This document shows positions 1 to 12,508 of a DNA stretch of 64,000 nucleotides, piece after piece. Source of the DNA: Oenanthe sinensis. Lineage: Eukaryota > Streptophyta > Magnoliopsida > Apiales > Apiaceae. Location: contig CM053799.1 of the NCBI GenBank assembly GCA_028671895.1, positions 44,765,455 through 44,829,454 of the forward strand, given 5' to 3'. The notes under the pieces were generated by a model. The model was not told where the DNA came from. It was given only the letters and a program-made list of their open reading frames with translations, and ran no database searches. Positions within the stretch are counted from its first letter, which is position 1. The number at the start of each line of letters is the position of its first letter. The position numbers were made by a program, and so were the translations under genes.

Positions 1-1594
1 AGCTACTCCATTTCAATAGAAATGGTTGTCAAAATTGGCAGGGTTCGATTACACAGTGGAAAATAAAAGTGGGAGGGAAAACAAAGTTGTTGATGCTCTC
101 TCTAGGATTCCAGGGATGCAGTTATTGACTATGGCTGTGACTTCAATGCACTCTCAATTAATGACAGAACTAGAAAATCATTGGAATACAAACCATCACC
201 TGAGCAAGCTAATTTCTGAATTGAAGGCAGACCCTGATGCTCATCCAAAATACTCATGCTGTCATAATAAACTAATGAGGAAGGGAAATCTAGGAGTGAG
301 AAGCAATCAAGAAATTAAGAAAACCATCTTGGAGTGGATGCATAGCTCTGGACATGGTGGCCATTCAGGTATTCAAGCTACTTTAAAGAGAGTTCAAACT
401 TTGTTTTTCTGGCATGATTTAAAGAACTCTGTTATTTCCTTTATTAAACACTGCCCTACTTGTCAAAAATGCAAATATGATCAGAGTGTTTATCCTGACT
501 TACTCCAGCCCCTCCCCATTCCTGTGACTGTTTGGGAGGAAGTATATATGAATTTTATTGAAGGGCTCCCTAAATCTAAGGGAAATGAAGTGATTCTAGT
601 AGTAATTGACAAGCTTAGTAAATATGGTCATTTTATTGCTTTAAGTCATCAATTCTGGAAGAAGTTCATGATGTTGCAAGGAGTGCATATCAAATTATCA
701 TCTGCATACCACCCCCAAACTGATGGCTAGTCAGAGGTACTAAATCGATGCTTAGAAACCTACTTGAGATGTATGTATTATGAAGTTCCCAAAGAGTGGG
801 CACAATGGTTTCCACTAGCAGTATTTTGGTATAACACTAATTTCTACTCTACAATTCAGATAGAAGCTTACAACACAAAGAGAGGGCTTTTGAGATGCTA
901 AAGTAGAATTTATCCAAGGCACATAATAAGATGAAGCAATTGGCTGATAGAAAAAGGTCTGACAGAAGTTTTTCAATTGGGGATTGGGTATATCTTAAAT
1001 TGCATCATTATATATAAGTATCTGTAGCAGCGAGGTCTAATCAAAAGCTAGCTGTCAAGTACTTGGGACCATATCAAGTTATGAAGAAGATAGGAGCTGC
1101 AACTTACACTTTACAACTTCCAGCATCCTCTAAGATCCATCCCACCTTTCACTTGTCATTACTAAAGAAACACCTTGGCACACCTCCCTCTATCCTGAAT
1201 CATTCTCTTCCAACCACCTATGGTACTATGAGCTTTGCGCAACCCAAGGTACTTGTTACAATGGTGGAGCTAAGGATGATTAAGAAAAATAATGCAGCTC
1301 AGGTTCAATGGTTGATTTACTGGAATGGCTTTCCAATTGAAGAGTCCACCTGGGAAGATGCTCAGCACATCATGAAGAATTATCCTGCATTTGATCCTTG
1401 GGGTCAAGGATCCTCAAAATGGGGAAGTATTGATGCATTATTCAATATGGAAAAGGTTGAGATAGTTAAAACAGTTGGAATTGCACCACAACAAGATAAA
1501 AGTTGGTTAACTGATAATTGTGGAAATGAATGAGATATTGATAAGAGGAATGTGAGTGAAGAAACCGTTAGAAATGGAGGAGGACAACAAGGAG
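1..1594 (+). pseudogene. Ty3/gypsy chromovirus pol remnant (RNase H end, integrase, chromodomain)
   Basis: This is the 3' part of a chromovirus polyprotein that enters the window already inside pol. In order it shows the end of RNase H (KWLSKL...GFDY, then DALSRIPG, from about base 14), an H2C2 integrase zinc finger (H..H about 345-365, CPTC about 450-465), a damaged integrase core up to SSAYHPQTDG (about 690-726), a C-terminal SH3-like stretch (about 950-1170), and a chromodomain (WLIYWNG...STWED, about 1306-1360). It is dead. There are in-frame stops at 17-19 and 728-730. The first catalytic Asp of the integrase core (normally M-D-F-I-E-G) reads Asn. A deletion between about 640 and 655 removes the stretch with the second catalytic Asp, and further frame breaks lie at about 890-1020. 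The chromodomain and the wording of the C-terminus suggest the Reina or Tekay branch; the clade call is tentative. Confidence 0.9.
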
Positions 1595-1890
1595 TGTCAG
1601 GGACCACTAATGACAACTATCAATGAATTTACACTTCATGTGCAATGTAGTAGTAATTTCATTTCAATTTATGCAGTAAGACAATATATAGTACTAGTGG
1701 TGTAACCTACTACTACCATCCATTATTATCTTTTTGAATGCATTTCCTCTTGTTTTCTCTCTCTCTCTCTCTCTCTTAATTTATTTATCTGGTTTGTTCT
1801 TATTAGAGTTTCTTTTCATTGTGGCTAACTCTCTAAAAATATTATATTCCAACTTTTATCTCTATTGAGATCAGGTTGTTAGTCACTATT
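1595..1890 (+). repeat. Probable 3' LTR of the gypsy remnant
   Basis: A purine-rich stretch (1575-1594) ends directly before TGTCAGGGACC at 1595, a usual LTR start after a polypurine tract. The region has no open frame and includes a (CT)n run at 1756-1776. I could not fix the 3' boundary: no clear CA end with a target duplication was found and no second LTR is in the window, so the end is approximate. Confidence 0.4.
1756..1776. repeat. (CT)n microsatellite
   Basis: About ten CT repeats inside the presumed gypsy LTR. Confidence 0.9.
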
Positions 1891-2293
1891 ATAAAGGTTT
1901 TTATTATCAGAGTTGCGTCAATATCCTACTTTTTGATTCAATATCCGGGTTTTGAAAATTTAAAAATCTGAATATCCAATCCATTTTTCCAAACCAAATA
2001 TCTCATCCAAATTTTTTTATATAATTTGAATATGGATCACAAATTTTCAAAAAATCGGATATCCAGATCTGATCTCATTTTACATTTTTCTTAAAAAATT
2101 AATTTTATAACCAATAACTAATAAATATATTGAAGATAAATAGTGAAGCATATAACAAAAGAAATTAAATAATGAGTAATCTCTATTAAATAAAATATTT
2201 TATTCTATCAACCTTTATTTCATTTTAAATAAAATATTTCACTTATTTGCAGATCTATACTTGTGTTCTTCAATACATAAAAAGCTTCTGTCA

Positions 2294-2726
2294 ATGGAAC
2301 AAGGTAGACCTATCACTTTTTTAGACATATTATTGCTTTTTATTATTTTATGAAGTTTATACTGATGTGTATTTGTATAAAATTACAGTTAATCCCTCAA
2401 GTTCAACTCCATGTGGATCATCTAATTCAGTTGGCATGATATCAACAAAATGTCCAGAAAATGTTTCCAAGAGTAGTGATTTGGATTGCATAATGATTCA
2501 ACAAGGATATGATTTTGCTGCTAAAAGTACTCGAGAAAAAGAGCAACCGACCAAAAGAATGAAGATGTTAAAATACGATGTTTGGAATCACTTCGACCGT
2601 ATTCAAAGCGAAACAAAAGGTACGAAGAAAATTGATGCGATTTGTAAGTATTGTCATACTAGTTTTAATGGGGCAAGTGACCAAGGAACAACTCATTTGA
2701 AAAATCACACAAACAAGTGTCAATGA
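2294..2726 (+). CDS. BED-type zinc-finger fragment (hAT transposase N-terminus or derived gene)
   Basis: The frame includes W-N-H-F near base 2585, then C-K-Y-C (2641-2652) and L-K-N-H...C (2695-2721), which is the C2HC pattern of BED fingers in hAT transposases. A possible first exon is the ATG at 2294 with a GT donor at 2304. It would join the acceptor ending TTACAG at about 2390, giving M-E-Q-V followed by a Ser-rich leader. The frame ends at TGA 2724-2726. A second short open segment (about 2813-2901), preceded by TTTTAG, repeats 28 bases of the first exon's end (2719-2746 equals 2843-2870) and ends in an acidic tail. No catalytic core follows. It is either a transposase relic or a short BED-only gene; expression evidence would decide. 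Confidence 0.5.
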
Positions 2727-2870
2727 TTTGTGATTTAAGCTCTAATTTATTTAATACTGTACATGTGGTGCATAAATTTAAATTGATTTTTACTCTGCAA
2801 ATTTATTTTAGGTGAAACTGGAAAAGCTAGCGAGGATGCTGCGTCAATGATTTGTGATTTAAGCTCTAAT
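2719..2870. repeat. 28-bp direct duplication, copies at 2719 and 2843
   Basis: The same 28 bases, beginning GTCAATGATTTG, occur at 2719-2746 and 2843-2870, spaced 124 bp. The first copy spans the stop of the BED frame; the second lies in an open stretch. This suggests a local duplication after insertion. Confidence 0.9.
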
Positions 2871-3623
2871 GATTGGGATAATGAATGGGATATAGATTTC
2901 TAAACATTCATAAAGAGCCTTTGCATAGATTGTTATTCAGGTTTCTGCATTCAATATTTTATTCGTATGTTCTATACTCAGTTCTACTATGGTATTGAAG
3001 GAAATTAGTAAATTATATAAGCCATTTCTGGAAATAATTATAATTATATTTGTATTCTTAACTTATGCCATTCCATTATAAAGTAATTAAAGATAAAACA
3101 AGAAATAGAAATTACTATCATATTACTGCATTGCATACAATGGAATAGAGTTAACAGCTGATTCTTTATGTTTATTTCTCAGGTTTTGGATTTTGGAATG
3201 GAGTCTAAACTCTACATGAGGATCATTTTTTATAGCGGATCAACCAACATTCATGATTAGTATGAGGAAGACTGAGCTCCTATCATTTAATTTCATCAAA
3301 ATTTTAAATTGCCTTTTGAAGTTTGTAATGCGGGGAACTCTTGTAATGGCTTATGTATTTGTTTGATTTCAAATTTTTTGAAGATTCACTTTAATATGTA
3401 TGATTTTTCTAGTAATTATAAATTTCATAAATTTTTATCAATTTTTGAAAAACGGATTCAGATATTATCCATATTCGGATAATATCTGCCGGATTCGGAT
3501 ACGGATATTTTTTTCCGGATATTGTCAGATTCATATACGAATCTGGATACAGTTTCAAATTCCCGGATTCGGATTCGGATATAGCTATATCCGTATCCTA
3601 ATTATCTGTTTGACAGGCCTAGT

Positions 3624-4934
3624 AGCATGAGAAAGGAGATAGGACTTTTTCAGTTTGCTGACCAGGCCTGACAGCCAAATGAAGTCCTTGAGACCCATAA
3701 AGAAGGTCGTTATAAATTAATGTGGTATTAAAATCTTTTAATAATTTATTTTCAGAAATTATTGGTAAAAATAAATGACAATTTATGGCGACTCGACATA
3801 ATATTAGAAAAATAATAAATTTATAAATATTAAGATTTAAGATTTGATATTTAAAAATGATAAAATTAATTTATGATTCGTAAATTTGATAATAATAGAT
3901 CAAAATACATTTAAATAAAAAAATTATTTATCAATCGGACTAAATTTTTCATTTTTAATTTGAATTCGGATAATCCAATTGACTAAATTTTTCATTTTTA
4001 ATTTGAATTCGGATAATCCAATTCCATTTAATCGAATATGAAATATCCGATTAAAGTGAATACGGATATACTATACTCATTCTATTTCTACTTAAAACTA
4101 ATAATATATTTTGTACTATACATATATAAAATGTTATTTGTGACAATTACTTCGTAATTTTTCCCCCAAATATATAATTTATTTTCGATTTCTTACTCTG
4201 AAACTTTAAAAAAGTTAAGTACTCAATTGACATATTAAAATTATGAAAAGAAACCAAAATAAATTATTTATACCTTACTCCCAATTTCTAAAAGTGGATG
4301 TAAATAAATAAAAGGTAAATAAAATAGTGTCACTTTCACTCTTACTTGTACTTCTAAGTCTTTAATAAAGAAGAAATCAAGTGAAAATGAAAGTAAATTA
4401 AACATATTTTCACTCCAAAATTGGGATGAAAGTAATTTATTACATCTTCACTTACTTTTCTCAGTTTTTAAAATTCGGAAAAAATGTTTTAACATTCAAA
4501 AGTAAAAGAAGTTGCAAATAAATTTAACTAATTTTCATAGTAAGCATATTATATTATTATTTACTTGAGTTATAAAATTATATTTATATATTTTACATTT
4601 TTGCAATAAAATTTTTGAAAAATCTTAATTTCATAAAATAAAATATGATTTTATAAAAGCTTCTCTTGTGTAATAATGAAAATATTCTAATTCATTTTAT
4701 ATTTTGGATATTTTAATTAATATTTTCAATATATAATTCTTAACCTGCACACTTAAAAGTTTGAAAATAATTATTTTAATATACTATTTATATTTATCTA
4801 ATAAAATTTTGATTACTAATATATTAGTGCTCGTTAATAATAAAATCTGGAAAAGAAAAGAAAAGAAAAGTGTGGTAAATTTTTATCCAAGAGCCTATCC
4901 TCCCCTAATACGAACCCTAATCTCTCTAATTTCA
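3624..4934. other. A+T-rich intergenic DNA with relic repeats
   Basis: No credible coding frame. CAGGCCTGACAG at about 3664-3675 is another hAT-terminus-like word just outside the main relic. Rows of CGGATA and ATATCCG words continue to about 4075, so a second, more decayed copy may abut the first. From about 4080 to 4900 the sequence is poly-A/poly-T rich with nothing recognisable. Confidence 0.6.
3938..4023. repeat. Tandem repeat, 2 x 43 bp
   Basis: The unit starts GACTAAATTTTTCATT and ends GATAATCCAATT. Copies are at 3938-3980 and 3981-4023 and look identical, so the duplication is young relative to its surroundings. Confidence 0.95.
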
Positions 4935-5108
4935 TCTCTCTCTCTCTCTCTCTCTCTCCACATCTCTCTCTATAACGTGTGAATTTTGTTGCAGATACAA
5001 ATTGACCAACGAATACACCAATTTAACTCATATAACATATACACACACATCTCTCTGAGTCTGTATAAACGGAATAGTAAGTGTTGGTGATTGAAGCGTA
5101 GGAGAGAC
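4935..5108 (+). promoter_or_regulatory. 5' flank / leader of the LAMMER kinase gene with CT repeat
   Basis: A (CT)n run at 4935-4958 and CT-rich sequence to about 5060 lie just upstream of the start codon at 5109. Pyrimidine patches of this kind are common in plant core promoters and leaders. TATAAA occurs at about 5063. The transcription start is not visible from sequence alone. Confidence 0.5.
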
Positions 5109-8100
5109 ATGGTGGAGCATCAGCGGCAGGATAGTTCCAGGAAACGACGTCGTTTTGATTGTCAAGACGCGCCTCTTCAACGACCGCAGGTGCTGCTGCT
5201 TGATTTTTCTCTTGTCGTTTTGATTAATTTTTATTGATTTTATGTTGATTAGTGGAATTAGGGTTTGTTCTTTTTTGTGTTTAGGTTTTTAATTGCGTGT
5301 TCGTATTTGTTTATTGTATGTGATTCTGTTGGTGTAGGAATATGTTGAGAATCGGAATGTTTCGCCGCGGAAAAGGACAGATGATCGTGAGGGTCATTTT
5401 GAGTTTAGTCTTGGCGACAATTTGACTCCAAGATGTAAGCTTTTCGTTGTTTTCGGCACTCAATTGCTATTATTTGGATTTTACCAGCTTGCGTTATGGT
5501 TGTGCAATTTTATTCATATGTGAGGCTTTATTTAATGAATAGAGTCTAGCTTGTTGCATTAGAAAATATTTGAATTGCTTGCGTCAAAATTGTATTGTTA
5601 TTTTATTGTTTTTGAACCTTTGTCATTCTCCGTTTCTTATTAGTTGATAATGCATTTGTAGATTGTGTATTTATTGTATAGTTAATGTAAAGGACGGTGC
5701 GTATAGTTGACATTGGAAAATTTTCTAAAGAAAATATGAATCTGGAACTGAAATTATTTATATGATCAGTTATATGTACTTGATTCGGGTAAAAAATACT
5801 AGTATTTGCGCTCTTGATTGGGAGGAGTTTGCTGGTACTTATCACTCATGAGGGTGCTTTTATCCCTTTAATCTTATAAAAACCTGCAATATTTATTGGT
5901 CAGATAGTCGAGGCTTAAATTTTAGAAAATAGAAGAAATTATGGCCTAAAAATATCCCAACTGATAATTTATATTTTTTTGTGTGTTTGTTTCAGAGATT
6001 TGGAAGTTAGTTTAGTCTAAAGATTATAAGTACTTCAAAATTGCAGCTAGAAATACTTAAGTCCATGTCCATACTGGAATTAAGGAAGAACTAGATAAGA
6101 TGAATACCTGCCGATATTTCTAACTGAACAGCAAAAAAGAGTACATGGATGTATACTGAATTACTGATTCATAAATTGTGAATAATAAAATAGATGCAAA
6201 TTCACATTCACAAGCCTCCTGATTACTTGAGATTCATATTTCATATATACAATTTTCAAATTTAAAGACTTTGACTGAGAAGATAATTGTAGAACTTCAA
6301 GATGTTGGCATAATTTTAACTGCATGATAATATATTTTTTTCTTTGATATTTAGAAATAGTTATTTCCTTTGAGGATCTTTTCTTGTCCACATATAATGT
6401 TGTATTTACATGATGTAAATTTATCTTTATGTTCTGCCTGTCTTATTCTTTGATTTATTTTTTCCCTCTGCGATGTTTTACAGACAAAATACTCAGCAAA
6501 ATGGGTGAAGGTTAGCTGTCAAGTGTGGTTTCTACAAACTCTTAATTTTTTTGCCATTTTTCTGTTATCAAAGAAAGTTGCTAGTGCTGTAGGCACATTT
6601 GGTCGAGTATTGGAGTGTTGGGATCGTCAAACACGAGAATATGTGGCAATCAAGGTAGTTAGAAGCATACACAAGTATCGTGATGCAGCAATGATTGAAA
6701 TTGATGTACTTGAGCAGCTTGTTAAAAATGACAAAGGCGGATCACAGTAAGTCATTGTCATATACAGAAATACTTGTGCGAGTAGAATTTATGTTTTGAT
6801 ATGTTTTCGTCTATACTCCTTCACTTGTTATTGCTTCCTTGTGCAGCTGTGTGCAGATTCAGACGTGGTTTGATTATCGCAATCATATATGCATAGTAAG
6901 TATTCCATATGAATTTATTGTTATTTATTAACACTGTTTTTTAATATGTTTCAGTGAATATAACGATCAGGAGTTGCATACATTTCATTTGTCACTTGCA
7001 TTCTCTATACTGGTCGATACATAATGCTGATATGGTTAAAATGTGCTTTTGCTTATGTTTCTGATTGCTGCAACTAAAATCACGTGCTTGCATCTTCTAT
7101 GTCTGTAGGCTCAAATCGTGAGCCATTGCTTTTTCAACTTGATTCATGCGTCATAATTATGTAAAGATAAATTGAGGACATCATTTCAATAAATTTCGAT
7201 GGTGTTATCAGGTGTTTGAGAGGCTTGGACCAAGTTTATTTGATTTTCTTAGGAGAAATGAATATTCACCATTCCCTGTTGATCTTGTTCGAGAATTTGG
7301 ACGACAGCTTTTGGAGTCTGTAGCATGTGTGTGAATTGTTCTTGGCCTTGCTATGTCCCTACTATTTCATACTTTCTTTATTAGACCAATTACCCAGATA
7401 TACTTGGGCTGTATCTTGCCTGTCCAGGGTGTGGTAATATACCTAAATGTTTCTTAACATATATGTTGTGATCTATATACTCAACAGATATGCATGACTT
7501 ACGATTAATCCACACTGACCTGAAGCCAGAAAATATACTTCTCGTGTCATCTGAATATATAAAGCTTCCTGGCCGCAAGGTATCTGTGTTTTATAGTTGG
7601 ACAGTCTAGAACCGGCTACAGACTCAAACTGTTATATTAAATAGATTTCTGGAATGGTACAGAGGAGTTCTTCGGATGAAACGCGTTTCAGGTGCTTGCC
7701 AAAGTCAAGCGTCATTAAGCTGATTGATTTTGGTAGTACTGCATATGATAATCACAAACATAGCTCCATTGTCTCAACAAGGCATTACAGAGCACCTGAG
7801 GTTATACTAGGTAACTTAACTGCTGGCAAAGAGGGATGCATCAGTGTATATAATTTTTTCTCTGTGTCTGTTTCGATCTAGTCCGGTAACATTAAGTATT
7901 ATAAAGAAAATGAGCTGAATAGTGAATATCAATTAAATGAGAGGCTGCATTGGCTGTACTACAGTAGCCAACAGACAACTATTGGAATTAAGAATTCAAG
8001 TAGTATTAGATATTTTATTTTATTATTTTAGTGGAAGTGATCTTTAGAGTAGGAGACTCGACTGGCTCTTGTTAGTGTTATTGTGTGTCCCAAGAGTAAA

Positions 8101-11100
8101 ATATTATTAATTTTACAGAAACTAAAGTTTGGAAGTCGTGAAAGTTTGATTTATGGCTAGGAAAATAAGCTTCTTTGCTCGAACAGTGACGTCTTATGAT
8201 GTTAGGTCATTTATGCCTTAGTATCTTTTATGTTTACCTTTTCCACTCAATAAAAGACTTTTCAGTTTTTAGTTGATCGTCAATGTAGTAGCTATATCAG
8301 AAACTTGTTTAGATAGGATGTAATTATCTAGTGCTAATGATGGAATAGAAGGTTCTTGTTTCTTGACAAAACTAAAAACTTGTGCAACAATTTTCTTAAC
8401 AAATTATGTGTTTAAGGTTATCATTGATGCTTTAGTGGGTTGCGATATATATAATAATAAAATTCATTGCATACCTCTCTAAACCTTCATGGGTACAAGT
8501 CTGTATAGGCCACTTTTATTTTGAAGTTGGAAGTTTTATTTATATGATGCATACGAGCAATGATATTATTTTACTCATTGTATGAGTTCATTTAATATTA
8601 TGCTAAATGTCATTTTATGTTTATTGTTCTAGATCTTTTGAACCAGTGGATGATATTATGTTGTGATCTTCTTTGCACTTTTTATACAGGTCTTGGATGG
8701 AGTTACCCATGTGATATGTGGAGTATTGGTTGCATACTTGTTGAACTCTGCTCGGTAAGACCTTTACTTATATTCCTGTTGCTATCACAGTGTATATAGA
8801 ACAAAGTAGTTATATAGAGATACATAATATTTTCAGGGAGAAGCTTTGTTTCAGACACATGAGAATTTGGAGCATTTGGCAATGATGGAGAGAGTTTTAG
8901 GACCTTTGCCTGAGCATATGATTCAAAGAGCAGAGTAAGTTATTTCTTGAAATAGGAAGCAAAATATATATATACAAAATTATTGCCGCCTTGTGTTCGA
9001 TTTTAGGTAAACTTGTTAACTTATCCAGGAGGTACCTATGCATTGTAAGAGCATCTCCAATAGGGGTGCCAAAATCTACGTGGCATGGCACTCTTGGGTA
9101 CCTACCTATTGGAGTCACAAGGGTGCCTAAAGAGTGCCAAGAGAAGTTGCCAAATTTTGACACCCCCTATAGATAAAACACAAACACTTGCATTAAAAGT
9201 ATATATCATATATACCTATTTTGTTATATCTAGTTTTTCTTATTATTTATGTGGGGACCATTTAGACACTTATGTTGGGTGCCAACTATCGGAATGAAAG
9301 GTGGCCAAATATTATGTGGATGAAAGATAAAATAAAAAGAGTAAAATGCAATGTGTGTACCTAGAGTTTGACCCTTGTGCAGAGTGTGTACCTTAAGTTC
9401 ACTAAATACAAATTGTGTACTCTATGTTTCTGTTTGGATGCAAAGTATGTACGGCCTTTAGTTGGCAGTTAACGGTGTGAGATAGTTGAGTATAACAACT
9501 GAGCAACCTCTGTATAAATGTCTTCAAACAGGTTTACAACTGGTTTATGCAGGTAATAATAGGTTTAAAACTAACTATTAAATTATACATAGTAAACTAA
9601 TTTTATAAAGATTCACAATACTTTAAGTTTAAAATTGTATACCGTGTCTTGAGTACTACTTGAACGTCTTCTAACAGCATTATCATGCATAAATGCCTAT
9701 TGTAAATATTGGAAAAAACACTTATATTGAGAATCAAAATCAAGATGCAGAGAACGCTTGTAAAATCATGGGCTACATTTTAATACAAGACCCAAGTAAA
9801 AAAGAAATGATTACACTAATTTTAAGCCTAAAAACCTCATTTAGGCATTTCATCGAACACTCAGAAGCACCTTTTTATGCTTCAGTTTTCAACTCTCAAA
9901 GACACATATTCTTGACCCAAATTTTGTCAAAAATCATAATCCCTCTTCTTCCTCTTATGCTTCCGTTGTCTTGAAACAGAACCGTTCGACTGATGAACAA
10001 AGGCTTCTCGACAGAAAACATCTTAATTTGGACAATACGAATGCTAAAAGTGACTCAATCGGATTCCCATTAACAATTACAGTGAAACACATTATACTAA
10101 TATTCTCATTGACGAAACTTAAGACTGTAATTAGGATGTTCTTCAAGGAGGTATAAATGATCTAAAACTCTTTAAAACCAAGTCATTAAAATAGAGGGGC
10201 AAGGATAGAATAAAAACAAATCTCATAAACTGGGATCTTAGAGGTGAAGAAGGAATAAAGAGCCGGCAGCAAAATTCTCGATACATATCTTATAAATCTA
10301 TAAATACATTGCTAGTGAAATGACAAACAAGCCCATAACTGTTTATATTAATTATAAACGGTGTTAGTTTATATTTAACGGAAGTACACAAATTACATAA
10401 TCGTGTAAAGTTGAGGTACACACCTTGGTATTTTGATAATTCGAGGTACACAACCTGCACATATGTCAAACTCCAGGTACACATTTTGCATTCTACTCGA
10501 TAAAAAATTATTATTTATGATGAGTTGTATGTGGTTGGCACCCCCAATGGGTGTCACTATTGGAGATGCTCTAAGCACCTATATATAGACAGGTTATGAA
10601 CACTATTGGGTGGTGGACAGCATTTCAGGTTTAATTATTTGACAAAATTGAGTGCTCTTATCAGTCTCTCCAGAGTTGATGCGTCTGATTGGATGATTTT
10701 GTCGACTTCATGATCTTTGCATGTTTACATTTTATCCTTATTCTTGACCAGGAGACATGGTGTTGACATTTTTTATATAAGAAATCGCCAATGTACTGAT
10801 TTTATTGGTAAATTGTAATGTCCTGCCTTTTGTTGCAGTCGCGGTGCTGAGAAGTACTTCCGAAGATCTCGGCTTAACTGGCCCGAGGGAGCCATTTCAA
10901 GAGAGAGTATCAGATCAGTGAAAAAGCTAGACAGTTTGAAGGTTTTATCCTGCTCCTTTTTTTTCAGTCTTTGGTATTTTGTTGACTATGCAGTGCGATT
11001 ATGGCAATAGTTTAACTGTTTATATTTGCTTACTGTCAAAATATATGCGGTGGCTGCAGAGTATGCTATCTCCATATTTGGAATGCTCAAGGTCATCATT

Positions 11101-11203
11101 TATCGACTTGCTGCATCAGTTGTTAAAATTTGATCCATCGGAAAGGCTCACGGCCCACGAAGCTCTACGGCATCCCTTCTTCCAGACCTCTTCCGCTTCC
11201 TGA
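5109..11203 (+). CDS. AFC3: LAMMER-type dual-specificity protein kinase, AFC3-like (12 exons, 396 aa)
   Basis: CLK/LAMMER kinases phosphorylate SR splicing factors in the nucleus. Exons: 5109-5189, 5338-5434, 6484-6510, 6593-6746, 6847-6895, 7212-7326, 7488-7579, 7645-7810, 8690-8754, 8837-8934, 10839-10941, 11060-11203. All junctions are GT-AG and keep frame. Visible in order: a basic N-terminus (SRKRRR) that fits nuclear import; Gly-rich loop GEGTFGRV; VAIK Lys about 89; catalytic loop HTDLKPEN (Asp about 185); DFG Asp about 233; APE; the LAMMER signature EHLAMMERVLGPLP (about 294-307); and the end RLTAHEALRHPFF. The insert between the catalytic loop and DFG (a Ser-rich stretch, then RFRCLPKSS) and the C-terminus resemble Arabidopsis AFC3 more than AFC1 or AFC2, from memory. 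Length is normal for the family. Intron 10 (1.9 kb) is enlarged by transposons. The gene appears intact. Confidence 0.95.
9049..10571. mobile_element. PIF/Harbinger-type non-autonomous element in kinase intron 10
   Basis: Perfect terminal inverted repeats GAGCATCTCCAATAG...CTATTGGAGATGCTC (starting 9049, ending 10571) are flanked by the 3-bp target duplication TAA (9046-9048 and 10572-10574). The terminus and the TWA-type target duplication are those of PIF/Harbinger elements. At 1,523 bp it is long for a MITE, because another element is nested inside it (9339-10498). No transposase frame is present. Confidence 0.85.
9339..10498. mobile_element. Nested inverted-repeat element with GTGTACCT arrays (MULE-like)
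   Basis: The left arm starts GAGTAAAATGCAATGTG at 9339. The right arm, read on the minus strand from 10498, starts GAGTAGAATGCAAAATG. Both continue with GTGTACCT..AGTTTGAC and repeat the GTGTACCT word several times inwards, over about 100-130 bp of diverged inverted repeat. Long inverted repeats built of internal words suggest a Mutator-like element. The interior (about 9690-10150) has only short frames and may include captured sequence. No clear target duplication was found; the outer flanks are A-rich. Confidence 0.6.
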
Positions 11204-12218
11204 TGTTATTCTCAGTGAAAACATGAATGGAGGGACTTGGGCACAGTTATTTATGTGGTCGGTTCGATCTTTATTTTATTCACCATGTAATATCAATGTG
11301 TCTTGATGTTTTTATCTGGGAAATGTAGCTTAATGCCATGTATATTCTTTTGTTAATCAACCCATTTACAAATGTTGCCTGAAGATCTTGGAACTATTCA
11401 GTCGAAAGAATAATGTGATAGCTGGTTAGATTTAATTCCATATCATCTGTTTATCGCGCACAGAGTAGTCAAGATAGAGGCCATAATGGCATTAACATTA
11501 TTTCAGAACATTTTCAAATATGAAGTTACTGTTTAATAGGAGAGAGTGTTGCGATCTAGAACATTTCCAAATCTCAAATCGCTGTTCAATTGACCAGAGA
11601 TTATAGGCCTCGTAATTATAGTATCAGTCATTGTGTGTAAAAATAGTATAGTGTTCATTAGATTTTGGGTACAAAATTTTTTATGTTTTATTTGTATAGT
11701 TGGGAAATTGCGGTTTCATAAAAAAAAATTATATTCTTGCAATGAAAAAAGATATTTTTACATAAAAATAGTTTTGAAACTTGTATATTTGTAATAAAAA
11801 AAAACCCCTCCTTATATATACATATAAAGGGTTTAATCCATAACAACCATTTGCTGGATAAGGTTTGCGTAACCGTTGGATGGGTAGGATTTAAAAAATA
11901 AAGGGGCAACCGCTGTTAGCCATATACTCTGAAGACCTAATTCTATGTGTAAACCTAAATGTCAAATTATGTGTCCATTTAAATATATAATATTTATATT
12001 AAATTATTTTTAATAAGATTTAAACTTAAAGTATTATATATTTTTAAAATAAACTAAAATATAAATAATTTATATTATATTATATTTTTTGTCATCTCAC
12101 TTTACTATGTTATTATATTAAATTTACAAAACTATAATATTTTTTTATAAAAGTATATTATTGTCTAACATTTTATTATATTATAATAAAATTATATATT
12201 ATAATATAATAAAATATA
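11204..12218. other. Kinase 3' flank and A+T-rich spacer
   Basis: The first few hundred bases should hold the kinase 3'UTR; I could not fix the poly(A) site. From about 11640 on, the sequence is nearly pure A/T with no coding frame. TTTAATCCATAACAACC at about 11830 starts a short repeat-like block I do not recognise. Confidence 0.5.
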
Positions 12219-12508
12219 TATTTTCTATGCGTGGTATATATATATATATATATATCTGTCATAAAGAAGGAATATAAGTGATTCAATACACAGACTCATG
12301 CTGAAATTCTCTGAAAATACAGACATTAAACACACACATTAAACTCAGTCATTACATTCAGTCATTAGAGATTTAAACACAAATACATGATTCGGCTATT
12401 TCCTCCCAATAAACCGTACTGATTCTCACGCCGGAGGTGCTTGACATCCCAACACCCCCGTCTTGGCAAGAGACGGTTACGGTCACCGGAGGACCGGAGG
12501 CATTATCA
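12219..12508 (+). repeat. 5' LTR (truncated) of the gag-only element
   Basis: Similarity to the 3' copy begins at TTTTCTATGCGTGG (about 12219) and runs to GCATTATCA at 12508. Compared with the 3' LTR it lacks about 70 bp near 12465 and has a longer TA run (12236-12256). Everything upstream of the R-like region is replaced by A+T-rich DNA. Confidence 0.85.

Larger units (their letters stand above)
1925..3623 (+). mobile_element. hAT-like transposon relic
   Basis: The right end reads, on the minus strand, TAGGCCTGTCAAACAG (3608-3623), a hAT-type terminal sequence. Both flanks are rich in GGATATCC and CGGATTCGG-like subterminal words: about 1925-2075 on the left and 3450-3600 on the right. Such subterminal word clusters are typical binding sites of hAT transposases. 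The interior carries a BED zinc-finger exon (2395-2726). The left terminus is degraded and I found no 8-bp target duplication, so the left boundary is approximate. No DDE catalytic domain or hAT dimerisation domain is present, so the element is non-autonomous or internally deleted. Confidence 0.65.

Noticed and set aside
6505..6750. Alternative kinase frame reading through the 82-nt intron 3
   Set aside because: The intron-derived residues do not fit the kinase Gly-loop, exon 3 in its own frame meets TAG if the intron is kept, and the spliced form restores GEGTFG.
9693..10156. Short frames inside the nested element as genes
   Set aside because: No start context, domain or splice support; they are in A+T-rich transposon interior, and frames occur on both strands.
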